Source of the DNA: Planctomycetota bacterium
GTDB lineage: Bacteria > Planctomycetota > Planctomycetia > Pirellulales > Pirellulaceae
DNA length: 64,000 nt
Reading direction: 5' to 3'
Assembly (NCBI GenBank): GCA_026692865.1
Contig: JAPLNI010000055.1
Location: 1 to 64,000, forward strand
A program made the position numbers and the translations under genes. This document shows, in pieces, positions 38,396-48,683 of this stretch. Numbering within the stretch: the stretch's first letter is position 1; every line of letters begins with the position of its first letter. The notes below the pieces were generated by a model that had not been told where the DNA came from, made no database searches, and saw nothing but the letters and a program-made list of their open reading frames with translations.

Positions 38396-41284
38396 ATGGC
38401 AACGACATTCCCTTCTAAGCGCTATCTAGCCAGTTGGGGAACTGTAGGGCACTTCGCGGTGTTACTAATCGTTCTCAGCCTTTCGTTTCAATTCAATTCG
38501 ACTTCCTTCGCTCAAGGAGAAGCCGCTGAGAGCGACTCGGCGGTCACGGAATCCAGCAATGGAGATTCAATTGAAGGGGATGACTCATCTACGCCATCGC
38601 GATCCTTGAGTGGACTTGCTTCTGGAATCGGAAATCGAGTCCGTGGAATTTTTGGATCAAAGGAACCACCGGCTGAAGAGACCACGAAGAAGTCGAGTGA
38701 ACTTTCGGTCCGCCGAGATGCAGGGCAGTTTAAACCTGGAGCAATCCGAAATGGTTTCGCAAAGCAAATTCGCGCCACAACGGAGTCTGATTCTGAATTG
38801 GAAGCCCCAGCCGAGGAGCCTTCCAAAGCCAGTAGCGCTGCTTCCAAAGAGCCACCCAAAGCAACCAATCGCGTTGCGCAAAGGCCTTACCTAGAACCGT
38901 TTACAAAGCCCATGCCTCCAAACGTTACCCAACCCGGTGCAACCTCAACTGCTGGTAGAGCTACGAATCAGCCTCCATTGGACCCACCGAGTCTCGTAGG
39001 TACTGGATTCAGAACATCTCGAGATTCCGGTACGGCCTCCAAGTCCAATGCCCCCGCATCGAATACTGTAAATCGATTCAAGCCAGACCCTACACAAGTA
39101 GCATCGCTTCCTAAAACTTCACCTCAAATGTCTACTGGATTTCAAGCTAGTGGAGGCCAAAGTTTGACGCCACGGGCACTACCCGAAGTGGTCAGCTCGT
39201 CCCAATCTGGTAGTTCATCGACTAACACGACAAACCGCGATTTTGCCGAGTCGAATATGGCGACGGATCGTCAGAATCAAACGTCTGCGGGAAGTTTTTC
39301 CGTCGACCCACTCAACAGCCGAATCAAAGATCCATCGGCGACTACGAGAAAATCGGCCAGCGGTACCGTAGCGGTCGATCCGCGGGAAGATTCAGGCGTC
39401 GCTCAACCGAAGCCTCAAGTAAATAGTCGCGATTTTTCTACCAACACCGATGCAGGTTTGGATCTAGTAGCCGAATCGGCTTCCGATGACGGGATGCGAC
39501 CTGTAGCAAAAAAATCGGTCCCAAGCACTAATCGCCGCGAATCTAACTCGGCAGCAAATTCGCTACCGCGATCGACGACCGCAGCGAATAGTCCTGCTGC
39601 TCCTCAGGCGACACCATTCAAGCCCGCAGCACCCAACGGCAGCGGCTACGATGTTCCCAGTAGCGGTTATCCCTTAACGTCCCAGCAGTATTCAGGTCCT
39701 CAGACGCCAGCGAAAGAATTGGTTGCTGCCGGCCCCGCATCAGGTGCATTAAACAACTCTAACGCAAATCAATCGATCGCAGCAAACCGAGCGAACGCTA
39801 AGCAAAATAGCCAAGCCACGCGCGGAACCACAGCCGCTTCTTCACCAGATAGCCTCTCCAATGCGATTGGAATTCCACGTGTCGACATGACCATTCCCAA
39901 GGTACGTTTGATGGTTGTTGGACCGACTGCATTACAAGTTGCGAAAGCAGTTCCGTACGAAGTAGTCATTAAAAACGAGGGCGCAGAACAGTTAAGCGGC
40001 GTTATCGTCAGCATGACCGTACCGGCTGGTGTGACTCCTTCGGGGTTTGTGTCGACCGTTGGAGAATTCGAAACAGAGAAAGATGATAAAGGAATGGAAA
40101 CGGTGCTTTGGCACGTGACCGATCTTGGCCCATCGCAATCGCGGATTTTTCGATTGAATCTTGAAGCTTCCAAGCCCGAGCACTTTGCGATGGACGTCGA
40201 GTGGACGGTGCTTCCGCAATCGGGACAGGTTCAAATCAGCGTCGAAGAGCCGCAACTGACGCTTGCACTGGAAGGCCCTTCCGAAGTCTTGTGGGGCAAG
40301 CCGGAGCTATACCGTTTGAAAGTCCGGAACCCAGGAAACGCCACCGTAAAAAACGTTCAAGTAAAACTTGTTGCTGAAGCGTTTGGCAGTAACGAGTCGT
40401 CGATCGGAGACATACAACCCGGTGGTGAACGAATCGTCGAAGTCGAGCTTACGTTTCAGCAGATGGGCAGCATCGCCATCTCGGGCCAAGCAGCATCCAA
40501 GACGCAATCGCTTGAAGCAAAGTCAAAGATCGATGTTTCTGTCAACCAAATTAAACTCGAGTCGGAATGGAAAGCTCCATCGAAACAATATCTTGGCAGT
40601 GTCGCAGAGTATCAAGTGACTTTACATAATCGTTCGACGATGGTTGGTGAAAATGTGATGTGCTCGGCGATCATTCCAGATGGACTTTCGGTTGACCGAC
40701 TTCCCGAAGGAGCTACTGTTTTTGGCAAGGAGATCCGATGGACTGTCGCAACAATCAAGGCTCTCGAATCAATGGATTTCGTATTCTCGCTTCAAGCGAA
40801 CGAGGCCTCCGATGCGAAACTTCGATTCGAAGCGAAGTCCGCCGGAAACGGTGCGACTCTCGCTGAAGGAATCGCTGTGCTTGATCCAATTGTCGATCTA
40901 AAACTAACCGTGATCGACCCGATTGCACCAGCTCCCGTTGGGCAAGATGTTCAATACGATATGGTGATTCTTAATCGAGGTACTCGTCCAGCTCACGCTG
41001 TAAAGGTGGTTGCGCAATTCTCAAACGGAATAGAGCCTATTCGCGCTGAAGGGGTGATGGGTAAGCTAGTACCAGGGCAAGTGATTTTTGATTCAATCGA
41101 AACCATTGGTCCCGGTCAGCAGATCACGCTTCGAGTAGTTGCTCAAGCGGCAGAAGCAGGCGTTCACCGTTTCCGAGCTGAGCTTCAATGCGAAGATGGT
41201 GAGACACAATTGATCGAGGAAGAATCAACTCGATACCTTGCAACAAGCAGAAACGATTCGTCAAAGCCAATCATTCGACGGTAA
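38396..41284 (+). CDS. Large secreted protein with low-complexity region and DUF11-type repeats
   Basis: ATG 38396 (preceded by GGAG) gives 962 residues. An N-terminal signal segment (FAVLLIVLSLSFQFNSTSFA) is followed by about 450 residues rich in Ser, Thr, Pro, Ala and Asn, likely disordered. From about residue 495 come three or four beta-sandwich repeats of the DUF11/CARDB kind: VPYEVVIKNEGAEQLSGVIV, LYRLKVRNPGNATVKNVQVK, AEYQVTLHNRSTMVGENVMC, VQYDMVILNRGTRPAHAVKV. It is probably an extracellular or cell-wall structural protein. A terminator follows. Confidence 0.85.
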   Translation: MATTFPSKRYLASWGTVGHFAVLLIVLSLSFQFNSTSFAQGEAAESDSAVTESSNGDSIEGDDSSTPSRSLSGLASGIGNRVRGIFGSKEPPAEETTKKSSELSVRRDAGQFKPGAIRNGFAKQIRATTESDSELEAPAEEPSKASSAASKEPPKATNRVAQRPYLEPFTKPMPPNVTQPGATSTAGRATNQPPLDPPSLVGTGFRTSRDSGTASKSNAPASNTVNRFKPDPTQVASLPKTSPQMSTGFQASGGQSLTPRALPEVVSSSQSGSSSTNTTNRDFAESNMATDRQNQTSAGSFSVDPLNSRIKDPSATTRKSASGTVAVDPREDSGVAQPKPQVNSRDFSTNTDAGLDLVAESASDDGMRPVAKKSVPSTNRRESNSAANSLPRSTTAANSPAAPQATPFKPAAPNGSGYDVPSSGYPLTSQQYSGPQTPAKELVAAGPASGALNNSNANQSIAANRANAKQNSQATRGTTAASSPDSLSNAIGIPRVDMTIPKVRLMVVGPTALQVAKAVPYEVVIKNEGAEQLSGVIVSMTVPAGVTPSGFVSTVGEFETEKDDKGMETVLWHVTDLGPSQSRIFRLNLEASKPEHFAMDVEWTVLPQSGQVQISVEEPQLTLALEGPSEVLWGKPELYRLKVRNPGNATVKNVQVKLVAEAFGSNESSIGDIQPGGERIVEVELTFQQMGSIAISGQAASKTQSLEAKSKIDVSVNQIKLESEWKAPSKQYLGSVAEYQVTLHNRSTMVGENVMCSAIIPDGLSVDRLPEGATVFGKEIRWTVATIKALESMDFVFSLQANEASDAKLRFEAKSAGNGATLAEGIAVLDPIVDLKLTVIDPIAPAPVGQDVQYDMVILNRGTRPAHAVKVVAQFSNGIEPIRAEGVMGKLVPGQVIFDSIETIGPGQQITLRVVAQAAEAGVHRFRAELQCEDGETQLIEEESTRYLATSRNDSSKPIIRR

Positions 41285-41315
41285 AACAGATCCGATATTG
41301 ATTCGTCGGCTACCC

Positions 41316-41352
41316 ATTCGAGAGCGGCCTGTTTCGATCTCTCGAATTTTTT
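41316..41352 (+). terminator. Rho-independent terminator after the DUF11-type gene
   Basis: A perfect 9-bp stem (ATTCGAGAG, 41316-41324, with CTCTCGAAT, 41339-41347) runs directly into TTTTTT. It lies between the plus-strand DUF11 gene and the minus-strand permease. Confidence 0.85.
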
Positions 41353-41383
41353 GGCCGCAGCAAGTTGCTATATGACTGTTGCG

Positions 41384-42175
41384 CTATTTATCGGTATCGA
41401 GATTCGACGCACTTGTCCAACGTCGTAAGCATTGTTGATTAATCTGATTAACGGCGACGAAAAATACGATTCCCAAAAGCGTGCTCACAAGTATCGCTGC
41501 GATTAGACCGGACGTGTAGTTACGTCCTTGCCATCGCGTCATGATCGTCCCTAGTCCGTCATACTGCCCGCTGTTGCCGACGAAAAATTCTCCGATGATC
41601 GCGCCGATTACCGCAAGGCCGCAACTGATACGCATCCCGAGAACAAGGTGACTGATGGCCGCCGGGATTCGCAGCTTTATGAGTGTTTGAAATGAGCTAG
41701 CGCCGTTGAGGCGAAAGAGATCCCGGAGGTTTGGGTTAATCGAAAGCAGTCCAGAAGTCGTGTTCGAAACGATCGGAAAAATACTGATAATGATCGTTAC
41801 CAGAACAACCGTTCGAAAGTTGTATCCCGACCAGAGGATCAATAATGGCGCAATAGCGACGATCGGGACAGTTTGAAGGAATATCAAATACGGATAGACA
41901 GCCGAACGAAGGACGCTCGATAGGCTGAATGATATGGCGATAACCCCGCCTAGGAGCACGCTCGCACTCAACCCCGCCACCGCCGCCAAGCCGGTGGTAC
42001 GAAATCCGGTGGCCAGAATTTCGCGTTCATCCCAGAGCGACTTCCCGACTTGTAGCGGGCTCGGGAGAATAATCGGATTGATCCCATATATCTGCACCGC
42101 AGCCTCCCATCCAAGCACGAGGGTTGCGAATAAAGTCAGTGGCGCGAGAGCCGATGAAATCCACGAGCTTTTCAT
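41384..42175 (-). CDS. ABC transporter permease (SsuC/TauC/NrtB family)
   Basis: A 263-residue inner-membrane permease with about six hydrophobic segments. The EAA-type cytoplasmic loop (FRLNGASSFQTLIKLRIPAA) contacts the ATPase. N-terminal LPSPLQVGKSLW and GFRTTGLAAVAGLSASVLLGG are typical of the nitrate/sulfonate/taurine/hydroxymethylpyrimidine importers. No ATPase or binding protein is adjacent; a matching ATPase of the same subfamily lies at 54942-55811. The substrate cannot be named. Confidence 0.88.
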   Translation of the reverse strand: MKSSWISSALAPLTLFATLVLGWEAAVQIYGINPIILPSPLQVGKSLWDEREILATGFRTTGLAAVAGLSASVLLGGVIAISFSLSSVLRSAVYPYLIFLQTVPIVAIAPLLILWSGYNFRTVVLVTIIISIFPIVSNTTSGLLSINPNLRDLFRLNGASSFQTLIKLRIPAAISHLVLGMRISCGLAVIGAIIGEFFVGNSGQYDGLGTIMTRWQGRNYTSGLIAAILVSTLLGIVFFVAVNQINQQCLRRWTSASNLDTDK

Positions 42176-42484
42176 TGTAAGCTGTAAATCGTTTCTATTG
42201 CGTCATTTAGGGTGACTTAGTTGATTCGGGTTTTCTTTACCAATTCTTCTCGATAATTTGGCGAATGCTTCATGAGAGCTGGAAAGCCTCGTAAAGCGTG
42301 ACCATTATGCCGGATTTTCAAGCGATTGGCTTTTCTTTATGCGACTTTGTTGCGTCTGAGGTATTTACCACCGGTAGGACTTGGATCAAACTAAGATCGT
42401 GCAACGGCAGGCGAAAATGATCTGATTGCAACGTTGCAGCCAATAAAATCGATTTTATGCACTCCACGCATCATAAGTCACTCC
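42176..42484. promoter_or_regulatory. Divergent promoter region of the permease and WecA-like genes
   Basis: These 309 bases separate divergent genes. Apart from a TTG-started extension of the downstream frame (from 42434), no coding sequence is recognised, and no repeat is seen. Confidence 0.4.
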
Positions 42485-44074
42485 ATGATCTACCAATTGA
42501 TTGCTTTGAGCGGGTCGTTTGCACTTAGTCTACTGCTTACGCCGATTTTCCGTAGAGTATCGATTGCAATCGGTATGGTCGACCATCCCGATTCTCACCG
42601 AAAGCTTCATCGAGAACCCATTGCTCTTTGCGGTGGACCTACGATTCTAGTTTCAAGTCTTGTTGCAGCTTGCTTGATTCCCTTTTTCGATGAGCCGATT
42701 CGCAATGTATTTTGGTTTAATCCATGGCCAATCTTAGGATTGTTTGGTGGAGCAATTGCAATCGTCGTGTTAGGTGCTATTGACGATAAATTTGCCTTGA
42801 GGGGTCGCCAAAAACTTTTTGGCCAGATCGCAGTCTGCTTTTGGATGGTTTTTTGCGGATATCGGATTTCGAACGTCGAGTTATTCGGACTGCATATCGA
42901 TATGGCCATTCTAATGGTACCGGTTTCCATACTCTGGCTTTTGATGACCATTAATTCGCTTAACCTTATCGATGGGGCTGACGGGCTGTGTTCGAGTGTA
43001 GGTTGGATCGCGAGTGCAGGGATAGCTGTGATCGCAACTCTGATAGGACAAACCCTAGAGGCTACAATAGCCGCAGGTCTGGCTGGAGCACTTCTTGGTT
43101 TTTTGGTTTATAACTTTCCGCCTGCGAAAGTGTTCCTTGGTGACTCCGGGTCGATGTTAGTGGGATTGATTCTTGGAGCGTTGGCAATCCGAGCATCGTT
43201 AAAAGGTCCGACTTCCGTTTCACTGCTCGCGCCCGTAGCGATCTTTGCTATTCCTTTCTTTGATTCTGGGATCGCGATCCTTCGACGCAAGCTGACTGGG
43301 CGTAGCATTTTTAGCACTGATCGTGGGCACATTCACCATAGCATGTTGCGGTGGGGATTATCGAATCAGGGACTGGTAATTGCGATCACCATAGGTTGCG
43401 GAATCACTGCCATCGGTGCAATCTTTTCAACATCGATGGGCAATCCTGCGATCGCAATAATCTCAGTGATGTGTGTGCTCGGAGCTTTGGTCGCAAGTCG
43501 AGCGTTTGGGCATGCGGAACTCCAACTCTTGGGCCGCCGCACTTATCATTTCTGTGGCTCTTTGGTGCCCAAGAGCAAATCTGATCATGCAGTTGGAAAT
43601 TATCACGCGATTCGTTTTCAGGGGAATCGTGGTTGGGAGACTGTTTGGAATTCGCTGATGGAGTTCGCCGAAAAGCACGATTTGGCAAAGGTCTCACTCG
43701 ACTTAAATGTTCCTTGGCTACATGAAGGATTCCATGCAAGTTGGAGTCGGACACGAACTCCTGATGAAGCCAATCTTTGGAAGTCGCAACTTCCGGTGTT
43801 TGCAAATAACCGCCCTCTAGGGAAAATGATACTTGTTGGTCGGATGGAAAATGTCAACGCTGTATCGGTTCTTAATGAACTCGCGGAGATGATGGAGGGG
43901 CTTCAGTCTGTCTTGCGAGAGCTTGCGAGCGAGCCCGAAATTCATAACGATTCAAAAGCGACTCTTGCTAATGAAGCTACGGTTAGTACGACCCTGGATG
44001 ATTCGGTCGATGGCGCATTAATGTTACCAAAGGTAGCAAGTATGAAATCTGAGAACTCGTCGCTATCGTCGTAA
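42485..44074 (+). CDS. Undecaprenyl-phosphate sugar-1-phosphate transferase (MraY/WecA/TagO type)
   Basis: ATG 42485 gives 529 residues. About ten or eleven membrane segments are visible. Motifs are MVDHPDSHRKLHREPIALCG, LGAIDDKFALRGRQK (catalytic DD), NSLNLIDGADGLCSSVGW, VFLGDSGSMLVGLI and the HIHHSMLRWGLSNQG loop. Such enzymes start glycan or O-antigen synthesis on undecaprenyl phosphate. A soluble C-terminal extension of about 170 residues (from LLGRRTYHFCG onward) is not part of the core family and has no recognised domain. UGDH follows, supporting a polysaccharide role. Confidence 0.92.
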   Translation: MIYQLIALSGSFALSLLLTPIFRRVSIAIGMVDHPDSHRKLHREPIALCGGPTILVSSLVAACLIPFFDEPIRNVFWFNPWPILGLFGGAIAIVVLGAIDDKFALRGRQKLFGQIAVCFWMVFCGYRISNVELFGLHIDMAILMVPVSILWLLMTINSLNLIDGADGLCSSVGWIASAGIAVIATLIGQTLEATIAAGLAGALLGFLVYNFPPAKVFLGDSGSMLVGLILGALAIRASLKGPTSVSLLAPVAIFAIPFFDSGIAILRRKLTGRSIFSTDRGHIHHSMLRWGLSNQGLVIAITIGCGITAIGAIFSTSMGNPAIAIISVMCVLGALVASRAFGHAELQLLGRRTYHFCGSLVPKSKSDHAVGNYHAIRFQGNRGWETVWNSLMEFAEKHDLAKVSLDLNVPWLHEGFHASWSRTRTPDEANLWKSQLPVFANNRPLGKMILVGRMENVNAVSVLNELAEMMEGLQSVLRELASEPEIHNDSKATLANEATVSTTLDDSVDGALMLPKVASMKSENSSLSS

Positions 44075-44210
44075 TCGATGTGATCCAACTTCCTCTTGTT
44101 AGTATGTATCTGAACAGCCTACAAGAACCTTGTTGAAGGTTCAAATCATGCTGCCTAGCGATTAGCATGAATTGTCGGGAAACAACACCGCTTTCACATC
44201 GGAGTCAAAC

Positions 44211-45638
44211 GTGGTCCTTGCGTCGACGGTAAACATTACAAAAAAGGATTTGAAGATCTGCTGTATTGGGGCAGGGTATGTCGGCGGGCCGACAATGGCA
44301 ATGATTGCCAAGCAATGTCCTGACATTCATGTTCACGTAGTAGACCTAAATCAAGAGCGTATCAATCGCTGGAATTCCCAAGATCTCCCTGTATACGAGC
44401 CTGGCTTGGACGAAGTCGTCCGCGAGGCACGTGGACGCAATCTTCGTTTTTCTACCGAAGTAGACGAGGCGATCGCTGAATCCGATATCGTGTTTATCGC
44501 TGTGAACACGCCGACCAAGTCATTTGGTGTCGGGGCCGGAAGGGCAGCCAACCTCGAGTTTGTTGAAAAGTGCGCTCGTCAAATTGCAGCCGTATCGAAG
44601 GGGCACAAAATCATCGTTGAAAAGTCAACGCTCCCCGTGCGGACTGCTGAAGCGGTGAAGCGAATCCTTCAGAATTCAACTAAAGAAGCAACGTTTGACG
44701 TTTTGAGTAACCCCGAGTTTCTTGCCGAAGGGACTGCGGTTGCCGATCTACTCAATCCGGATCGAATCTTGATCGGAGGGGAGTCCGATGCGGCTGTTGA
44801 GACGCTTGCATCTGTTTACTCGCGATGGATTTCGCGAGATCGAATTCTTACGACGAATCTGTGGAGCAGCGAACTCTCTAAGCTCACTGCGAATGCTTTT
44901 TTGGCTCAACGCGTATCATCGATCAACGCTATCTCCGCTCTTTGCGAGGCGACGGGAGCGGATGTAGATGAAGTTGCCCGCGCGATCGGGACCGACTCGC
45001 GAATTGGACCGAAGTTCCTCAAGTCTTCGGTTGGCTTTGGAGGTTCCTGCTTTCAAAAGGACATTCTCAATCTTGTTTATCTCTGCGAGCACTTCGGCTT
45101 AAAAGAAGTCGCTCATTACTGGGAACAAGTCGTAGTCATGAACGACTATCAAAAGCGAAGGTTCTCTGAACGTATTGTTCGCACAATGTTCAACACTGTT
45201 TCAGACAAGAAGATTGCAGTACTTGGATTTGCATTCAAGAAAGATACAAACGACACACGTGAGTCGGCTGCGATCCATGTCTGCCGAAGCCTTTTGGACG
45301 AACGAGCTAAACTTCGGATCTATGACCCGCGAGTCCCTGAAGATCAAATTCGTTCCGAATTGCTCGCTTCCTTCGCCGACCCGATGGGGAGCATTTTGGA
45401 AAAGCACAAACAGCTTGTCGCATCCAACGTGACAGTCCTGCCAAGTGCTTATGAAGCGGCCAGTCAGTCGCATGGAATTGCGATCCTTACCGAATGGGAC
45501 GAATTCAAAACCTTGGATCGGGCTCGGCTTTTGGAGTCGATGCTGCGACCGGCGTTTGTCTTTGACGGTCGAAGTGTTCTCAATCGAGAGGACTGGCGAA
45601 AAGACGGTTTTGAAGTCCATACGATTGGAAAATCGTAG
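44211..45638 (+). CDS. UDP-glucose 6-dehydrogenase, eukaryote-like type
   Basis: UGDH oxidises UDP-glucose twice to UDP-glucuronate with NAD+. I chose GTG 44211 because GGAG lies six bases upstream; this gives 475 residues. The Rossmann motif [14 protein letters not shown], the [15 protein letters not shown] region, and the catalytic Cys280 in [11 protein letters not shown] are all present. From memory, [30 protein letters not shown] and FGFAFKKDT-like segments match animal/plant UGDH far better than the common bacterial Ugd/TuaD type, including Cys280 against human Cys276. It follows the WecA-like gene. Confidence 0.94.
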   Translation: MVLASTVNITKKDLKICCIGAGYVGGPTMAMIAKQCPDIHVHVVDLNQERINRWNSQDLPVYEPGLDEVVREARGRNLRFSTEVDEAIAESDIVFIAVNTPTKSFGVGAGRAANLEFVEKCARQIAAVSKGHKIIVEKSTLPVRTAEAVKRILQNSTKEATFDVLSNPEFLAEGTAVADLLNPDRILIGGESDAAVETLASVYSRWISRDRILTTNLWSSELSKLTANAFLAQRVSSINAISALCEATGADVDEVARAIGTDSRIGPKFLKSSVGFGGSCFQKDILNLVYLCEHFGLKEVAHYWEQVVVMNDYQKRRFSERIVRTMFNTVSDKKIAVLGFAFKKDTNDTRESAAIHVCRSLLDERAKLRIYDPRVPEDQIRSELLASFADPMGSILEKHKQLVASNVTVLPSAYEAASQSHGIAILTEWDEFKTLDRARLLESMLRPAFVFDGRSVLNREDWRKDGFEVHTIGKS

Positions 45639-45851
45639 GCTTTTCGTTGGTTATTGCCGCTGATGACCGATCGAGCCGAAACCTTCGCTTTAAGCTCGCT
45701 TCACAGTACACTTGTTGAATTCCACGAACCAACCGATACTTCTCTAAAATTGATTTTTGGATTTATCGGGTTCGGCCTTTTTAAGGCCATGGTTTTCACG
45801 GCTATCGCATTTGCCCCAATAGGAATTGACCAGTAGGAATTGAATAGGACT

Positions 45852-46943
45852 ATGGAAGCGGGAATTGTTGGTTTACCAAACGTAGGCAAAAGTACGTTGT
45901 TTAATGCGTTGACTGGAACTCAGGGGGCTCAAGCGGCTAACTACCCGTTCTGCACGATCGAACCGAACGAAGGAATTGTTAGTATTCCTGACGAACGACT
46001 CGGGCGGATCTCTGCTATCATTCCCCCGCAAAAATTGATTCCAGCGATGTTTAAATTGGTCGACATCGCCGGGATTGTCGCTGGAGCTAGTGAAGGGCAA
46101 GGGCTCGGAAATAAATTCCTCAGTCACATTCGAGAGGTTGACGCGATTCTTCAAGTCGTACGATGCTTCGAAGATCCTGATGTAACTCACGTGGCAGGCA
46201 AGGTCGATCCAGTTGCAGACATGGAGACAATCGAAATCGAGCTGATGCTATCGGATATCCAAACGCTGGAAAATGCTCTCCCCAAAGCCGAGCGATCAGC
46301 CAAGACGGGCGACAAAGAAGCCAAACTAAGAGTATCAGCGATCCAAAAATGCATGGCTCATTTCGAGAAGGAACTACCCCTTCGATCGATTACCAACCTA
46401 GATGATTTCGAGCAGAAAGCAATCAGCAGCTACGGGCTCATGTCAGCCAAGCCAATTCTGTATATCGCTAACGTGGACGAAAACGATCTGCAGGGAAAAA
46501 CGCCGATGGTCACGGCTGTTCGAGAATACGCGGCAAAGCGAAACGCGAACGTCGTACCAGTGTGTGCAAAGCTTGAAGCGGAAATCGCTGAGATGGAGTC
46601 GCCGGACCGCGAGGAGATGCTCGCTGGAGTAGGACTTGCCGAACCTGCCTTACAAGTTGTTGCACGCGAGGCCTACAAGACGCTCGGGCTTCAAAGCTAC
46701 TTCACGGCTGGTGAAAAGGAAGTCCGAGCCTGGACCATTCCGGTCGGTGCAACCGCTCCGCAAGGTGCCGGCGTGATCCACACCGACTTCGAGAAAGGAT
46801 TTATTCGCGTCGAGGTTTACTGCCTTGAGGATTTGGAAACTTATCGAAGCGAAAAGGAGATTCGTGCTGCTGGTAAGATGCGAGTCGAAGGAAAAAGTTA
46901 TATTATGCAAGACGGCGACATTTGCCATTTCCTGTTTAACTAA
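45852..46943 (+). CDS. ychF: Redox-regulated ATPase YchF (OLA1 family)
   Basis: YchF is a ribosome-associated Obg-family P-loop NTPase that prefers ATP. ATG 45852 (TAGGA upstream) gives 363 residues, the usual length. The G domain has [19 protein letters not shown], then the Switch II region [20 protein letters not shown], and IANVDEND, the degenerate G4 (not NKxD) typical of YchF. The C-terminal TGS-like domain includes [20 protein letters not shown] and [12 protein letters not shown]. The gene is followed by a beta-propeller gene. Confidence 0.97.
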   Translation: MEAGIVGLPNVGKSTLFNALTGTQGAQAANYPFCTIEPNEGIVSIPDERLGRISAIIPPQKLIPAMFKLVDIAGIVAGASEGQGLGNKFLSHIREVDAILQVVRCFEDPDVTHVAGKVDPVADMETIEIELMLSDIQTLENALPKAERSAKTGDKEAKLRVSAIQKCMAHFEKELPLRSITNLDDFEQKAISSYGLMSAKPILYIANVDENDLQGKTPMVTAVREYAAKRNANVVPVCAKLEAEIAEMESPDREEMLAGVGLAEPALQVVAREAYKTLGLQSYFTAGEKEVRAWTIPVGATAPQGAGVIHTDFEKGFIRVEVYCLEDLETYRSEKEIRAAGKMRVEGKSYIMQDGDICHFLFN

Positions 46944-46978
46944 AGGCGGATGCTCTCGAGCGTCTGAACAAACTCAAG

Positions 46979-48295
46979 ATGAATACGACTCGTTCTGCAA
47001 TGCTTCACCGATCCTTGAAAAGGCACGCTCTGATTCGCTCCGTTTTCGTACTTAGTTTCATGCTATTGTCGAACGCAGTCGGAAATGCGGAAGAGTCCTG
47101 GCCGAGATTTCGCGGCCCCAACGGCGAGGGAAGATTGGCAGATTTCCAAGTCGCTCTTCCGTGGAATCCAAATCAGATCGTTGCCAAAGTCCCTTTGCCT
47201 GGCAATGGAAATGGTTCGCCCGTCATTTGGGGTGATTCGGCATATGTTCTTTGCGCTAACCCGGACACAGCCGAGCGGACCCTAGTTGCGATCGATATTC
47301 AGCGTGGAAAAATCCGATGGTCTAAATCATATCCCTCGGAACAACATCCGCTTCACAAGATGAGCTCGTATGCTTCCAGTACGCCCTGCGTGGATGAGAA
47401 GGGAGTTTACGTTGCTTGGGGTGCGCCGACGCACTCGATGCTCAAAGCCTTCACTCACGATGGTCAAGAACGTTGGAGCGTCGATTGGGGACGACTGGTA
47501 ACGCAACACGGATTTGGCACCTCGCCGGTAGTTATTGGTGATCGTATCCTCCTGTTCGCAAGCCAAGACGCCGAGGAATTGCCAGCCGGAGTCGAACCGG
47601 GCGAAGACCGAATGATCGCCTACGATAAGCAAACCGGTCGTCAGGTTTGGGAGCGCCCGCTCAAGACCACCCGCGTTTGCTACGGTGTCCCATGTATCGC
47701 ATCCGATGATTCCAAGTCTATCTTGTTTTGTGCCAGCACCGGGGAAGGTTTCTTTGCAATCGACATTGCTGACGGAAAGCAATTGTGGAGCGTTCCAATG
47801 TTTCAAAAACGAATTTGTTCATCTCCGATTTTGGCGGGAAGTCGTCTCATTGCAACGGAAGGCTCTGGCGGAGGCGGCAATGTGCTGTCCGCAGTCGGTT
47901 GGAAATCGGCTGAATTCAAGTCGCTTGCCGCTGAAACTCCGACGCTTCAATACCAAATCCAACGGGCCGCTTCCTATGTGCCAACACCGATTGTTGATGG
48001 CGATTTTCTTTACACCTGGGCTGATAATGGAGTTGTATCCTGCTTCGATCTTGCTACAGGAAAGAATGAGTGGAGCCAGCGCGTTGGTGGGAATTTTTCC
48101 GGATCACCAGTCATCCTCGGTGGCAAGCTGATTAACGTTTCGGCTGATGGTATTCTTTCGATCGTGAAAGCATCACCAACCTATGATTTGATTGGAAGCG
48201 TTGACCTAGAGCAGTCTGTGCGCTCGACCATTGCTGCGATCTCCGATCGCATGCTGATTCGAACTGACGAGTCGCTGTGGATTATCGCGAAGTAA
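46979..48295 (+). CDS. Secreted PQQ-like beta-propeller repeat protein
   Basis: The 438-residue protein has a signal peptide (SVFVLSFMLLSNAVGNA) and starts its mature region with WPRFRGPNGEGRL, the usual onset of planctomycetal PQQ-like propellers. WD-like blades follow: LVAIDIQRGKIRWSKSYP, MIAYDKQTGRQVWERPLK, FFAIDIADGKQLWSVPMF, VSCFDLATGKNEWSQRVG. No enzyme active site is visible, and a role in outer-membrane protein assembly (BamB) or carbohydrate binding is speculative. Another possible start is ATG 47000, which keeps the signal peptide. Confidence 0.88.
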   Translation: MNTTRSAMLHRSLKRHALIRSVFVLSFMLLSNAVGNAEESWPRFRGPNGEGRLADFQVALPWNPNQIVAKVPLPGNGNGSPVIWGDSAYVLCANPDTAERTLVAIDIQRGKIRWSKSYPSEQHPLHKMSSYASSTPCVDEKGVYVAWGAPTHSMLKAFTHDGQERWSVDWGRLVTQHGFGTSPVVIGDRILLFASQDAEELPAGVEPGEDRMIAYDKQTGRQVWERPLKTTRVCYGVPCIASDDSKSILFCASTGEGFFAIDIADGKQLWSVPMFQKRICSSPILAGSRLIATEGSGGGGNVLSAVGWKSAEFKSLAAETPTLQYQIQRAASYVPTPIVDGDFLYTWADNGVVSCFDLATGKNEWSQRVGGNFSGSPVILGGKLINVSADGILSIVKASPTYDLIGSVDLEQSVRSTIAAISDRMLIRTDESLWIIAK

Positions 48296-48379
48296 CATGC
48301 GCATCTGCCAGCGTAGCGTGCAGAATCTAAAGCGGAATTTTGGGACCACTGTCCTGAACAGGCATCCAAATAAACACTT

Positions 48380-48407
48380 GGACGGGACGGCGGTCCCATC
48401 CTACGGG
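48380..48407. repeat. Dispersed GGACGGGAC motif, second copy
   Basis: GGACGGGACGGCGG then TCCCATCCTACGGG. It contains GGGAC-GGCG-GTCCC as a small hairpin and repeats the string at 21026-21052 almost exactly. Confidence 0.5.
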
Positions 48408-48422
48408 TTTCTTGATTCTCAC

Positions 48423-48683
48423 TTATCCACCGCTTACTGGCGGGATCATGGCAATTTCTTCTTTGCCATGAATCGTTTGATTGTCGTTTGCAAAGGAACG
48501 ATCCATAGCGAACCTTGATATCGCAATCAGGGGCGCGAGAGTCGGGTGCTCGCTTGCCAGTTTTTTTTTGAGCTCGCGCACGGACGTCGGTAGTGAAACC
48601 GAGACGGATACAGAACTTTGCCCCGCCTTCTCTTTCGCCAAAGCGAACAAAAGGATGGTGACTGGTGTTTGAGAAATTTCCAT
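48423..48683 (-). CDS. moaD: Molybdopterin synthase small subunit (MoaD)
   Basis: MoaD carries the C-terminal thiocarboxylate sulfur donor in molybdopterin synthesis. The 86-residue protein has the ubiquitin-like fold pattern (VTILLFALAKEKAG, LPTSVRELKKKL, FAMDRSFANDNQTI) and ends MIPPVSGG with the required terminal Gly-Gly. The length fits. None of the partner genes (moaE, moaA, moaC) are in the window. The upstream sequence shows no clear promoter. Confidence 0.93.
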   Translation of the reverse strand: MEISQTPVTILLFALAKEKAGQSSVSVSVSLPTSVRELKKKLASEHPTLAPLIAISRFAMDRSFANDNQTIHGKEEIAMIPPVSGG

